A DNA stretch of 64,000 nt, from NCBI GenBank assembly GCA_019279435.1, contig JAAALK010000082.1:81192989-81256988 (forward strand), in the 5' to 3' direction. Shown here piece after piece: positions 21,556 through 32,288 of this stretch. The position numbers and the translations under genes are program-made. The notes under the pieces were generated by a model that was given only the letters and a program-made list of their open reading frames with translations, made no database searches and was not told where the DNA came from. The stretch comes from Zizania palustris. Taxonomy: Eukaryota; Streptophyta; Magnoliopsida; Poales; Poaceae. Each line of letters opens with the position of its first letter. The first letter of the stretch is position 1.

Positions 21556-22561
21556 TCCATGTCTAGCCCCTATAAATATAGGGGTGAGGCGATTCATAAC
21601 CCCCACAGATCAATACTTAAAAACCCTAGTTTTGAATTGTACGTTTACTTTTCATCTACTTTCTGCATTAGTTCAGTCCATCTTCGTAGGTTTGCGCTGA
21701 AAGCCCTCCATGCACCACGTCGTAACCGTGGTAAGCTTTGTTGAATCGCCTTTGAATCACCCATTTAATCCACGTAACATATTTTTATCGGCTTTATCAT
21801 TTTTATCGGTTTTTCTGGCTACTCTTGGGAATTCGTTCTCTAGGCTGGATTGCATTTGATCTCTTACTATTTTGTAGAGGAATCATCTTCAAGATCATCG
21901 CCAAGAAGTTTGGGGTGGTTGATATTCATCTACAAGGTCACCGAAGAATTTAGGTGATCAGATCGGAGCCTATTGGTCCCATCGACAAGGCTTCACTGGT
22001 CTGACTAGGCGTTGCCGTGCCGGGCCATCAGGCTATTATCGGCATGGTCTTCGTAGCCCCTCGCACCATGCGTGCCGAGGCAGTGTGCCCGAAGTCATCC
22101 TTTGGTCCGACCGGACCCCTCCGTTGCAATTTGCTCCGTGTCGGAGTACCCTTCGCATTGGACTCCTTCGCGCCAGTCTTCGAACAACTATGTGCATAAC
22201 CTCGGTCTGACCGCCTGAAAATTGAATCCCCTTCAGGGTACTTCTAATTACTCTACACTGAACGCCGAAGGGTGCACCCTTCGGTGATACTTCGCATCGT
22301 CGGTCCGACTGCGCTGTACCTCTGGTCCGACCGCCAGTTTATTGTAGATTGGAATCGGCCTCGTCTTGGCTGATTTATGTATTTATTTTGTATAATACTT
22401 CGGTTAATTGAACTTTATTTCTTAATATTTGTTTGATTACATGGAGACTCCGTTTTCCCCTTACAACTGATTTAGGGTTGTCAGAACGCGACATTAACGT
22501 CTTGCGATGTTTTTGGATCATCGAACCGGACCAAGTTCGGGGGCACGTTTTCATGTCAACA
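21556..22561 (+). repeat. Right part of the E2b 3' LTR
   Basis: It starts just upstream of CCCCTATAAATATAGG (TATA box, about 21564-21572), matching 40415-40433 and 61135-61153 in E2. Homology is clear to about 21780 and again from 22260 to the end GGGGGCACGTTTTCATGTCAACA (22561), but the middle differs from E2. It ends in CA, flanked by GTGGT. Confidence 0.72.
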
Positions 22562-22934
22562 GTGGTCTCACAGTCAGACAGAATACTAATGTAGATGCTG
22601 CGGTGGGCTCTCAGAGTATGCATCGGTACATAATGGAAGGAGGTGTCCCGAAGTTGGATGTCGTAAATCATCCTAAACTCTATGAGGGCCTGAAAAGTGG
22701 TGCGTTGACACACAACCTTGAAGGTCAGGCCCCCAACAGCTGCGATGAAGAAGGGGGGTGGTCTCCAGAGTAACGAATGGTAATGGAGATGTCACAAGCA
22801 CCTGCAAACTCCTCGGGGTAGACTCCATGCAACTGGGGCTCATAGACGAACTCGAGGAAGGTCACGAGCATCCGAAGCTCGCGGACGAATCCATCACGAT
22901 CCAGAAGGTATCCGTGCACTTGGTGAGCTGGCAT
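22562..22934 (-). pseudogene. N-terminal reading frame of the E3b internal region
   Basis: An ATG at 22934, about 125 bases past the PBS, opens a 69-codon frame (PAHQVHGYLLDRDGFVRELR, then LEFVYEPQLHGVYPEEF, SGDHPPSSSQ) ending at 22725; an overlapping frame continues leftward (22713) with VPMHTLRAHRSIY. A frameshift near 22720 probably joins the two. It could be the gag N-terminus or a leader ORF; I do not recognise a domain. Truncated at 22562. Confidence 0.5.
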
Positions 22935-23059
22935 CTATAAAGAAGACAAAATTTAAAGACTAAGGGAGAGAAGAAAAATATGAAGTAGATTTCTAACGAA
23001 ATAGATTTTTGTAAAGCTAAGTATTGGGCGGGTCTGTTTGGCTTCCTACAATAAAGTCG

Positions 23060-23071
23060 GCTCTGATACCA
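23060..23071 (-). promoter_or_regulatory. Initiator-Met tRNA primer binding site of E3b
   Basis: The minus strand reads TGGTATCAGAGC, the standard complement of the plant initiator methionine tRNA 3' end, three bases after the LTR end. It defines the LTR as the 5' LTR and the element as minus-strand. Confidence 0.9.
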
Positions 23072-23074
23072 TCT

Positions 23075-24955
23075 TGTAGCACCCGGAATTAATAAATTTG
23101 GAACTTAATTGAATTTCCAAAGAAAAATAATAATAACAAGATGCTCATCACACGACATCGTACATACGACAATAATTTGTGGTTCGCATACCACATTATT
23201 ACACATATATCAATATAAAAGAAACTATTAAAATAATCCTCGGGATGAACATCTCTACCAGTCTCGCATCCTTGACAAGGTCGCTACTCCAGACCCTCCT
23301 CATCATATTAGACCTTATCTGAAGTGGGTTTTCAACAGTATGAGTACAAAAGTACTCAATGAGCCACTGAGAAATGCAATAATGCAGGGTAATAACAAGG
23401 GAAGGTAATGGTTTAAAGTACGGAAAAGTACATTTTTATGTGGTAGCATTTATTGTCAGTCAGTTTAATTATTCAGAATAATAAATCATGAGTAATGCAA
23501 CATCTTCTAACTCGAGGAGCACTAGTGGCACTCCTCGCTCAACAGTCCTTACATGCCATGTCATCATGCAACACTTAACAAGTATAAACTAACTATGGGA
23601 TGTCACGGAACCCGCCCTTGACCGAGGTCTTGGCTTTTCGAAAAGATTTAAACTCTAATCAGAGATATACCACTGTACCCACAAGGCACTTATACCTACA
23701 CACCGCAGTGTGTTCAGATGACCCAAGTCAGAAGAACTCATGCCAAAACCTTTAGCATGAAATGCTCCAACCCAATGACACACGATAGGTTTCGCCGGTG
23801 CGCTAGCGCACTGGACCAACATCGCGCCCCTTTTGTGCCACATGGTACAAGTAATCCGCAGGTGCTACTTGCCCCTCTCCACATAGTGTCTCAAGTTGGA
23901 ACATCCCATACCTCTAGTTAGGGCTTACCCACTAGACTTGTGGTTGGTACGGAAGTGCTTTGTGATGGATCCCGAAGACCAGTCCTTATAGCGCCCCAGG
24001 TGCGACTAACCAATGCCCTCGCTTGCACCCGGAACCCACCATGCTAACATACTTAGCCAAACCCCATGTCCAACAGAATACCAGAGATGAGGAAATATAT
24101 GGGGATCATATAACAGAATATGAGTATCTTCGACTCATTTTTAACATATAGAAGTTGTGTGGATACATTGGACTCTACTAATAATACTAAGTATAATGGT
24201 GACAAGGAATTTAGGCACAATGGCATGATTTGGGTTTGCACATCAAGGTTGGGGATCTTATAAATATAATGTAAGGCATTTGATTTGACTAATGCATTCA
24301 TAACCTATGGATTTTAGCAATATTTAATTAAAATTGGGTTCAATATGCTCAAAAATGGGGTGGTGACTTGCCTTGTTCTGCAATTGATGAATGTGGAACC
24401 TCGGGAAAATATTCGGGCTCCTCGGCGACGTCGTAATCTTCTCCGAACGCAAAATGAGAATGATACACAATTAAAACAATGAAAAGTCACTTTACAAACA
24501 TATAAATTTTAATGGATAAACATGAAGAGAATAAAAAGATAAATTTTCTAAAATTTGAATGGTCGAATTTGGAGTTAATGTGGAGAAGTTATGAATTTTT
24601 GAAGTTTAAAGCAATTTGTGAAATTTATTTTAATTTTAAATCAGCCACCGGTCAACGGTAAACCGAGTCCACCGTGAACCCGCGTACTGTTCTGTGAGCT
24701 GGAGCGAGGATCGCCATTGGATCGTGATTAGACGCACGTAGATGAGGCGGGTGCCTTATGTGAAAACGGACGGCCAGGATTCCTCTTTACCGCTTCAATC
24801 GAACGGATGCCCCAGATCAAACCCGCACAGGTTTTAATCGCGTCTGTCCAGACCCGATCGAATGACCGAGAGGGAATCTGTCACAGCACAGGTATTTACC
24901 CACGCCGGCTGTCTTCCCCAAATATGGTGGGCTAGTGGCACCGGCGGTGGCCTAT
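23075..24955 (-). repeat. E3b 5' LTR, U5-proximal part
   Basis: It starts (plus) TGTAGCACCCGG. Segments such as CTTTTCGAAAAG-like at 23634-23646 and the TACCACTGTACCCACAAGGCAC block match the E3 LTR at 44600-44660 in inverse orientation. No credible gene. It is interrupted at 24955 by the CRM-like element. Confidence 0.8.
24951..24955 (+). repeat. Target site duplication CCTAT, left copy
   Basis: CCTAT directly precedes the LTR start TGATGAGG at 24956 and is repeated directly after the right LTR at 32284-32288. This proves a simple insertion of the CRM-like element into the E3b LTR. Confidence 0.9.
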
Positions 24956-25788
24956 TGATGAGGACATCGATAACAATGATAAAAACATCCAACACTCTAT
25001 AATTCCTGGACCAATCACTCGCTCTCGTGCCCGCAAGCTTAATTATGACGTGCGTTCATTTCTTACTTTATATAATGATATGGATATGGATGGGATGCTA
25101 CTTATGGGTGATGTTTTGACTCTAAGGAACTTGGGATAAGCACTTCTGGATCCAATTCGGATTCCACATCAAACTTCAATTTCGGTTCGGTTTCAGTAAA
25201 ATAGGCATAACTTTCTCGTACGGAGGCGGATTGAGGAGTTCTTTAAGGAGCTGGAAAGATAACGAAAATATCTTTCCAATGAATCTAGTGCCAAGTTCTG
25301 GTTCATTACGAAATGTTTTGTGTCATCCGAACAATTCATAAGGTGTTGCATCACCATTTTGGGCCACTTTTGGCCTTGTATCCATTTGGGGCCTTAAGCC
25401 CAACATTAGGGAAGACTTTACACAAACCGTAGGTATTAATACTCTGTAGCCATCATGAATTAGGGTTGGTTTTTTCTTAGTTTCGAACTGCCTTGCAGAT
25501 TGAACTCTCACGTTCATCAGATTGTGGAACCCTATTCGAGAAATCGATCTTTCATCTGTTTGCGAGATTGTGTGTTCCGTGTTCTTGCTCGTGTTCTCAA
25601 TTCGCATGCAGGGATAAGCCTTCTTTGTGATGTTAATCGTGTTCGTATGTGGTTTATAACCAATGGAGCCGTGGTGTAGCGATTGTGGGGTTTGGATTAG
25701 TGCTGATCAGAAGTCGGATCATCAACGTCGAGCCCTCCGACAATCGAGTTTACCCCTCTGACGAAAGATTGGGCACCCGTGCGCATCA
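24956..25788 (+). repeat. 5' LTR of the CRM-like element (833 bp)
   Basis: It starts TGATGAGGACATCGATAAC and ends GTGCGCATCA. Its first 190 bases are a copy of the pol C-terminal coding region in the 3' LTR (e.g. TRSRARKLNY region). Compared with the 3' LTR it lacks a short stretch near 25145-25155. Confidence 0.88.
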
Positions 25789-25790
25789 AG

Positions 25791-25808
25791 TGGTATCAGA
25801 GCCCAAGT
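25791..25808 (+). promoter_or_regulatory. Initiator-Met primer binding site of the CRM-like element
   Basis: TGGTATCAGAGCCCAAGT begins two bases after the 5' LTR. The first 12 bases are the standard initiator methionine tRNA complement. Confidence 0.88.
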
Positions 25809-26864
25809 TTCCCGTCAGGTATCACTGTATCCCTTAGATTATTCTTCGCCTTTCCTAGAACTCCAGAAAAAGCGGCAAAAAAATAGTCGTAGACATCTAG
25901 GGCAAATTATCCTTATCGTCCTAGTGTTTTGAGCCTTTACAATTTCATCACGGTGTCGTATTGCTGAGTTTTGATCCATGGTCAATGTCGCGTTTCTGGT
26001 TTAGGGTTGTGTTATTGATCGCGAGTCAAAGCCATAACCTTTCTTAGTCCAGGGATATCCAAATCAAACCCTAAATCCTAGTAAGAGTCGGATCGGAGTC
26101 AGTTTGACCTTGCCTCGGTAAAACGGCCATAACTTTTGCATACGGACTCCGTTTGAGCTCTGCCACCCATCAAAACGATCGGGACGAAAAAATGAATCCA
26201 GTCTAAGGGGGACAAATTCGGCCAGGAAGACAGAGTTCTAGAGGGGTTTTTGTTTGCCGCCAGCATAACTTCTTCCTTTTCGGTACCTTGTTGAGTACTT
26301 ATTGTTTGAACAGTCTGTAAAAAAGGTCCAAAAAAAGATAAAAAAAGAAAAAGAGGCTCAAATAAAAGAAAAAAGTGGCCAGAAAAAAAATAGAAAAAAA
26401 ATAAGAAAAAAAATTTGTGAGGCATAAGAGGAGAAAGTTGTTCTAGTTTAAGTTCAGCGTTGTTACCTATATCTCTAAGTGCTGTGTTTTGGTGTTCTTG
26501 TTATTAGAGTTGGCTTCTCTTATCGTTTCTTGGAGCACAAGTTAGACCAGCAACCAAGAAAAGTATTGTGGATTATTATTGAGCTTTACTAAATATTGTT
26601 GATCTGTGCTAATCCTTGCTACCAAAGATCAGCCTTCCGAGCTCCACCTTCCTTCTGATCAGTATGGTGACCAACTAGCAATCGTTATACTCAAGACTTC
26701 AACGGTATCATCCCCATGCCAACCGGTTGTGACGCCTGCTACGATTGGTAAGAACCTTGCAAGAACTTGGTGAAACGCTTGAGTGTGAGCGACTCCACAT
26801 CCTAGTAGTTCATAGGAAACTAACGCACTTGTGAGCTTGTTTGTGTTTTGTGTTTCCACTAACC
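25809..26864 (+). other. Leader of the CRM-like element
   Basis: It is an untranslated region of about 1.05 kb between PBS and gag. It holds a strongly A-rich purine block at 26319-26412 (runs such as GAAAAAAAATAGAAAAAAAATAAG). No reading frame of note. A-rich leaders of this kind are also known from CRM elements; it may contain packaging or ribosome-entry signals, which cannot be judged here. Confidence 0.6.
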
Positions 26865-28000
26865 ATGGCAGGATCACACCAAGGCGATGGAGATGAATGT
26901 GTGTCCAAGTTCGAGCTTGGAAATTTGCTACAAGAACTCAATACAAACATCGTTAAGAGTAACCAGGACAATGAGAACAGATTGGAGAGGATAGAGAGGA
27001 GCATTGTCACCCTCGTCACTAGGATGGAGAACATAGAGACACTTCAAGTGCCACCTAACGATAGAGCTGAGGATCTCAAGGCAAATGGCATAAATCAAGA
27101 AGAGTATATCCACCCCCTTGCTCGAGACCCCCCTCTCCGTCAATGAAATCCACGTCGTTAAGGTATGGGAGGTAATAATGAAAATAACCCTCGTGCTGTT
27201 AATTCGTTTGCTAAGTTTATGTTCAGCATACCACCTTTTTCTCGCTCTTATGATGCTGAAACATATCTGAATTGGGAGATGATAGTAGAACAAAAATTTA
27301 ACTCTCATTTTGTTCAAGAAATTCATAGAGTTGGACAAGCCACTAGTGAGTTTACCGATTTTGCTATTATTTGGTGGAATGAGCTATCAAATGTAGGCTT
27401 AGCACCTGACACATGGGATGGACTAAAGAGAGCTATGCCTGGAAGATTTGTCCCCGCTACTTATAAACATGATTTGCGTCAAAAACTACAGCATTTAAAC
27501 CAGGGAAATAAATATGCAGAGGAGTACTGCCAAGAACTACAAATAGGAATGTTGCGTCGTGAGGTAGTTGAGGATGAGGACGGTAAAATGGCTAGATTTT
27601 TTGGTGGCTTAAGAAGAGAAATACAAGACATAGTTGATTATAAGGAATATAATTCTCTCAATAGATTGTTTTACCTTTCTATGAAGGCAGAAAGAGAATT
27701 GCAGGGATGACAGCCAAAGTCGAAGAGCAACTTCACCGACACAAGAGCGGTGTCTACAATGGGAAAATCAACACTAACTTCTCCTGCATGGTCTGCTGCC
27801 CCCTTCATACCCACGGCGCGTTCAGCAGCACCGTCGTCTTTACTACCACCAGAGGAGAAGAGTAAAACAGCCCTACCAACAAATAGTTCCTCATCAGTTG
27901 CTTCTACAGGTCGAACTAGTGGAGTCATTTGCCACAATTGCAAATGGAAGGGCCATTTCATTAGAGATTGCACAAGCCAGAGATGAACATTCATTGCTAC
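26865..28000 (+). pseudogene. Gag of the CRM-like element
   Basis: The ATG at 26865 opens MAGSHQGDGDE with a predicted coiled coil (NRLERIERSIVTLVTRMENIE). The same frame is broken by TGA at 27144 and a TAA shortly after, then runs 27165-27710 with the gag core (FSIPPFSRSYDAETYLNWE, WWNELSN, YAEEYCQEL, FFGGL). A TGA at 27708 precedes a Ser/Pro-rich linker and the zinc knuckle CHNCKWKGHFIRDC at about 27930-27975; TGA at 27984 follows. No frameshift is needed up to here, only stops. Confidence 0.85.
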
Positions 28001-28724
28001 TGAGGATGGTGGGTATGTTAGTGCTAGTGATATTGATGATGGTGGTACTACCAATGCAGGTGATGATGAGGAGACTAAAAGTGACGGTGAGGAGATTTTA
28101 CGCACTACCTCCACCGAGAAGTATCAGGCGTTGATTGTACAACGTGTTTTAAACACTCAAGTGGAGCAAACAGACACACTGCAGTGACATAACTTATTCC
28201 AAATGTTCCTCATTGTCAATGATCATCGTGTTCGTGTCATAATTGATGGAGGGAGCAACAACAATTTGGTGAGTTTATATCTGATTAATAAGCTTGGAAT
28301 GACCACACGTCCACATCCTCACCCATACTATATTCAGTGGTTCAACAATAGTGGTAAGGTCAAGGTAACACACTCTGCGAGAGTGCACTTTTTCATTGGT
28401 ACGTACCATGACTTTGATAATTTTGATGTTGTACCCATGCAAGCATGTTCACTTTTATTGGGTAGGCCATGGGAATTTGATACGGATGGTACACATCATG
28501 GAAGGTGTAATAAATACACTTATGCACAAGGGAAAGAAAATTACTTTGCTACCTATGACTCCCACTGAAATTATGCAATGTCAGAAAGAGAGTATTGAGA
28601 ATAGCAAGAAGGAGATTGCACCACAATCTGAAAATCAGAAAGTAGCTAACACTATTTTCCTACCTAAGAAATATAAGAAAGACAATAGCTCTAAGTCAGA
28701 CGGAATTAAATTGAAGGGGGTGTT
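28001..28724 (+). pseudogene. Protease of the CRM-like element
   Basis: It is in the same frame as gag. After a TGA at 28185 the active-site region RVIIDGGSNNNLVS is at about 28235-28275, and SLLLGRPWEFD, the second conserved strand, near 28450-28480. The frame stops at 28566-28568. The following segment to 28724 codes a Lys/Ser-rich linker in another frame. Confidence 0.78.
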
Positions 28725-29480
28725 ATGCTTGCTACTAAATCTGATTTGGTTGATGTTAATGAGTTTCATTCTCCTTGTTATGCATTGATATGCAAAGAAG
28801 TTTTGTTTCTATTTGAGGATTCTTCCACCTCGTTGCCTCGTGCTGTCACTAACCTTTTGCAGGAGTATAAGGATGTGTTTTCAGCAGAGATGCCTCTGGG
28901 GCTGCACCTATTTGAGGTATTGAGCATCAAATTGACTTGATCCCAGGAGCAACATTGCCAAATCGTGCTGCATATAGAACAAATCTGGAGGAGACTAAAG
29001 AAATTCAGCGACAAGTCCAAGAACTTCTAGACCATGGGTACATACAAGAGAGCCTTAGCCCATGTGATGTGCCTGTTCTTTTAGTCCCTAAGAAAGATAG
29101 TAGTTGGCGTATGTGTGTTGATTGTATAGCCATCAATAATATTACAATAAGGTATCGTCATCCTATTCCTAGGTTAGATGATATGCTTGATGAATTGAGT
29201 GGGTCTATCATTTTCTCAAAGATTGACTTGCATAGTGGATACCACCAAATTATAATGAAATTAGGAGATAAATGGAAAACAACTTTCAAAACTAAGTTTG
29301 GTTTATATGAGTGGTTAGTCATGCCTTTTGGGTTAACGAATGCACCTAGCACTTTCATGCGTTTAATGAATTGAGTATTGAGAGTATTTATTGGCAAATT
29401 TGTGGTGGTTTACTTTGATGATATCTTGATATATAGTAGGTCAATTGATGAACATTTGAATCATTTGTGTGTTGTTTTAA
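28725..29480 (+). pseudogene. Reverse transcriptase of the CRM-like element
   Basis: The linker PRAVTNLLQEYKDVF is in one frame to 28940, then a frameshift leads to 28937-29374 with LLVPKKDSSWRMCVDC, IFSKIDLHSGYHQI (first Asp) and WLVMPFGLTNAPSTF. A TGA at 29372 follows, after which the same frame gives VVYFDDILIYS, an intact YxDD-type box (F at the second position). A frameshift follows near 29470. Confidence 0.85.
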
Positions 29481-30200
29481 TGCTTTGAGAGATGCACGCT
29501 TGTTCGATAATCTTGAAAAGTGTACTTTTTGCACGGATCGAGACTCTTTTCTTGGCTATGTTGTTACTCCATAGGGTATTGAGGTAGATGAAGCAAAAAT
29601 TGAAGCCATCGAGAGCTGGCCAACGCCTCAAACCGTCACGCAAGTGAGAAGTTTTCATGGACTTGCTGGTTTTTATCGACGGTTTTGAAGAATTTCAGCA
29701 CCATTGCTGCTCCACTCAATGAGTTGACAAAGAAGGGAGCTTCATTCACATGGGGCCCAACACAAGAACAAGCTTTTAACATGCTTAAGGAGAAACTTAC
29801 ACATGCCCCTCTACTCCAACTTCCTGACTTTGGTAAGACATTTGAGATTGAATGTGATGCTAGTGGGATTTGGATAGGATGAGTTATCATACAATAAGGT
29901 AAACCTGTTGCTTACTTTAGTGAAAAATTGCATGGATCTAATCTGAATTATTCTACTTATGATAAGGAGTTGTATGCTTTAGTTCAGGTGTTAGAGACTT
30001 GGCAACATTACCTTTGGCCTAAGGAGTTTGTCATTCATTCGGATCATGAATCCTTCAAACATATTAGAAGCCAGGCAAAACTAAATAAGCGACATGCAAA
30101 ATGGGTTGAGTTCATAGAGTCATTTCCATACATCATTAAACATAAACGTGGTAAAGACAATATCATTGCAGATGCTCTATTCAGTGTTTTACTATGTTAT
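29481..30200 (+). pseudogene. RT thumb and RNase H of the CRM-like element
   Basis: Pieces in several frames: SFLGYVV, then the RT-RNase H connection ELTKKGASFTWG, FEIECDASGIWIG (first RNase H Asp) with a stop at 29880, YSTYDKELYALV (Glu), HSDHESFKH (Asp) and KDNIIADALF. There is one RNase H only, as expected outside the Tat lineage. Confidence 0.83.
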
Positions 30201-31612
30201 CTCAGCTTGATCATAAGATATTAGATCTAGAAACAATAAAAGAGTTATATGCTATTGATCTAGACTTCAAGGATGCTTTTGAAAATTGTCGAGAGTGCCG
30301 AACTTGGAATAAATATGTGTTGAATGATGGTTTATTATATCGTGCTAACAAGCTATGCATCCCAGCTAGCTCCATTCACCTTTTGTTTTTACAGGAAGCT
30401 AATGGGGGAGGATTGATGGGACATTTTGGAGTGAAGAAAACTGATAACGTGCTGTCCACACACTTCTTTTGGCCAAGGATGTGGCGGGATGTCGTGCGCT
30501 ACGCCTCACGCTGCACTACATGTAACAAAGCTAAGTCACACTTGAATCCCTTTGGACTTTATATGCCCCTTCCTATTCCTTGCGTCCCTTGGGAGCATAT
30601 ATCAATGGACTTTGTCTTAGGTTTACCCAAAACAAAGAGGGGGATAGTATATTTGTGGTGGTCTATCGATTCTCAAAAATGGCGCATTTTATACCTTGTC
30701 ATAAGAGCTATGATGCTATAAACATTGTTGATTTGTTTTTTAGGGATATCATTCGCCTACAAGGAGTACCCACCACTATTGTCTCTGATCGCGATGCAAA
30801 GTTCTTGAGCCACTTTTGGAGAAGTTTATGGTGCAAGTTTGGAACCAAGCTGCTATTCTCCACCACATGCCACCCTCAAACCGATGGGCAAACAGAGGTA
30901 GTTAATCGTACGTTATCCACCATGTTGCGGGTTGCACATTCTACCACCAAGGTGAGTCCTTTCCAGGTTGTGTATGGCTTTAATCCCCGTGCTCCCATTG
31001 ATCTTTTGCCATTGCCTACTTCTGAACATGTGCATTTAGATGCTAAGACGCGTGCTGGTTTTATTCTAAAATTACATACCACAACTAAAGAACACATTGA
31101 GAAGATGACTAAAAGTATAAAATTGCTGGTATTAAGGGTAGAGACATTTAACCTTTGAAATAGGCGATCTTGTTTGGTTACACTTACGTAAAGATAGATT
31201 TCCAGATTTGAGAAAGTCTAAATTGATGCCTCGAGCTGATGGTCCTTTCAAGATAGTTAAGAAAATTAATAACAATGCATACCAACTTGAGTTGCCTGCA
31301 GATTTTGGGGTTAGCCCCACATTTAACATTTCAGATTTGAAGCCATATTTGGGAGAAGAAGACGAGTTTGAGTCAAGGACGACTACAATTCAAGAAGGGC
31401 AGGATGATGAGAACATCGATAACAATGATAAAGACATCCAACACTCTATCATTCATGGATCAATCACTCGGTCTCGTGCCCGCAAGCTTAATTATGAGGT
31501 GCGTTCGTTTCTTACTTTAGATAATGAAATGGATATGTATGGGATGCTAATTATGGGTGATGTTTTGACTCTAAGGAACTTGGGAGAAGTACTTCTGGAT
31601 CAAACACAATAG
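30194..31612 (+). pseudogene. Integrase of the CRM-like element, reading into the 3' LTR
   Basis: Zinc region: GGLMGHFGVKKT with CTTCNKAK (CxxC). Core: ISMDFVLGLPK (Asp), frameshift near 30650, YRFSKMAHFIPCH, TTIVSDRDAKFLSHFW (Asp), TCHPQTDGQTEVVNRTL (Glu). An internal deletion follows before STTKVSPFQVVYGFNP. The tail (31208-31612) has LMPRADGPFKIVKKI, NNAYQLELP and SITRSRARKLNYEV, a CR-type C-terminal motif, and stops at 31610 inside the LTR. Confidence 0.83.
31391..31404 (+). promoter_or_regulatory. Likely polypurine tract of the CRM-like element
   Basis: CAAGAAGGGCAGGA abuts the 3' LTR start at 31405. It is also coding sequence of the integrase tail, as this element has no gap between pol and LTR. 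Confidence 0.5.
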
Positions 31613-32283
31613 GGAGAGGCGGCGCAACAATCCAATTTGGATTCCACTTCAAACTCTGATTTCGGTTCGGTTTCAGCAGAACACCCTTCATTAAAATAGG
31701 CATAACATTCTCGTACGGAGGCAGATTGAGGCGTTATTTAAGGCGTTGGAAATATACCGAAAATATCTTTCCAATGAATCTAGTGGTAAGTCTTGGTTCG
31801 TTACGAAACGTTCTGTGTAGTCCGAATAAGTCATAAGGTGTTGTGTCACCATTTTGGGCCACTTTGGGCCTTGTATTCGTTTGGGGCCTTAAGCCCAACA
31901 TTAGGGAAGACTTTAGACAAACCCTTGGTATTAATACTCTATAGCCATCATGAATTAGGGTTGGGTTTTGCTTAGTTTCGAACTGCATTGCAGATTGAAC
32001 TCTGATGTTCGTTAGATTGTGGAACCCCACTCAAGAAATCGATCTTTCATCTATTTGCGAGATTGTGTTTCCATGTTCTTGGTTGTGTTCTTGATTCGCA
32101 TGCAGGGATAAGCCTTCTTGGCGAGGTCAATCTCATTCATACGTGGTTGATAACCAACAGAGTCGTGGTGTAGCAATTGCGGGGTTCGGATCAGTGCTGA
32201 TCGGAAGCCGGATCGTCAACGTCGATCCCTCCACCAATTGAGTTTACCCCCTCTGACAGAAGATCAGGCACCCGTGTGCATTA
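31405..32283 (+). repeat. 3' LTR of the CRM-like element (879 bp)
   Basis: It starts TGATGAGAACATCGATAAC and ends CCGTGTGCATTA (CA mutated to TA), directly followed by the CCTAT target duplication. It contains about 15-40 bases more than the 5' LTR around 31612-31690. Confidence 0.88.
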
Positions 32284-32288
32284 CCTAT
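32284..32288 (+). repeat. Target site duplication CCTAT, right copy
   Basis: Identical to 24951-24955. After it the E3b LTR resumes. Confidence 0.9.

Larger units (their letters stand above)
13508..22561 (+). mobile_element. E2b: 3' end of an E2-type Tat gypsy element, split by element C
   Basis: The pieces are integrase C-terminus (13508-14118), spacer and polypurine tract, first 86 bases of the 3' LTR (14204-14289), then after element C the remainder of the LTR from just upstream of the TATA box to the CA end (21556-22561). It matches E2 at 52446-52612, 60276-60809 and the E2 LTRs. Everything 5' of the integrase tail is missing. The LTR between 21780 and 22480 diverges strongly from E2, so this is a different subfamily. 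Confidence 0.75.
24956..32283 (+). mobile_element. CRM-like Ty3/gypsy retrotransposon, complete (7328 bp)
   Basis: It has both LTRs (24956-25788 and 31405-32283), an initiator-Met PBS, an A-rich leader, gag, protease, RT, RNase H and integrase in order, and a 5-bp target duplication. The pol frame runs about 200 bases into the 3' LTR, and the LTR starts TGATGAGGACATC, both of which are features I associate with the centromeric CRM/CRR clade. Many stops and frameshifts make it non-functional. LTR identity by eye is around nine in ten positions, so it is an older insertion. Confidence 0.82.

Noticed and set aside
23060..23071. A tRNA gene at the TGGTATCAGAGC sites (also 25791)
   Set aside because: Only the 3'-end complement is present, with no A/B boxes or cloverleaf; these are primer binding sites.
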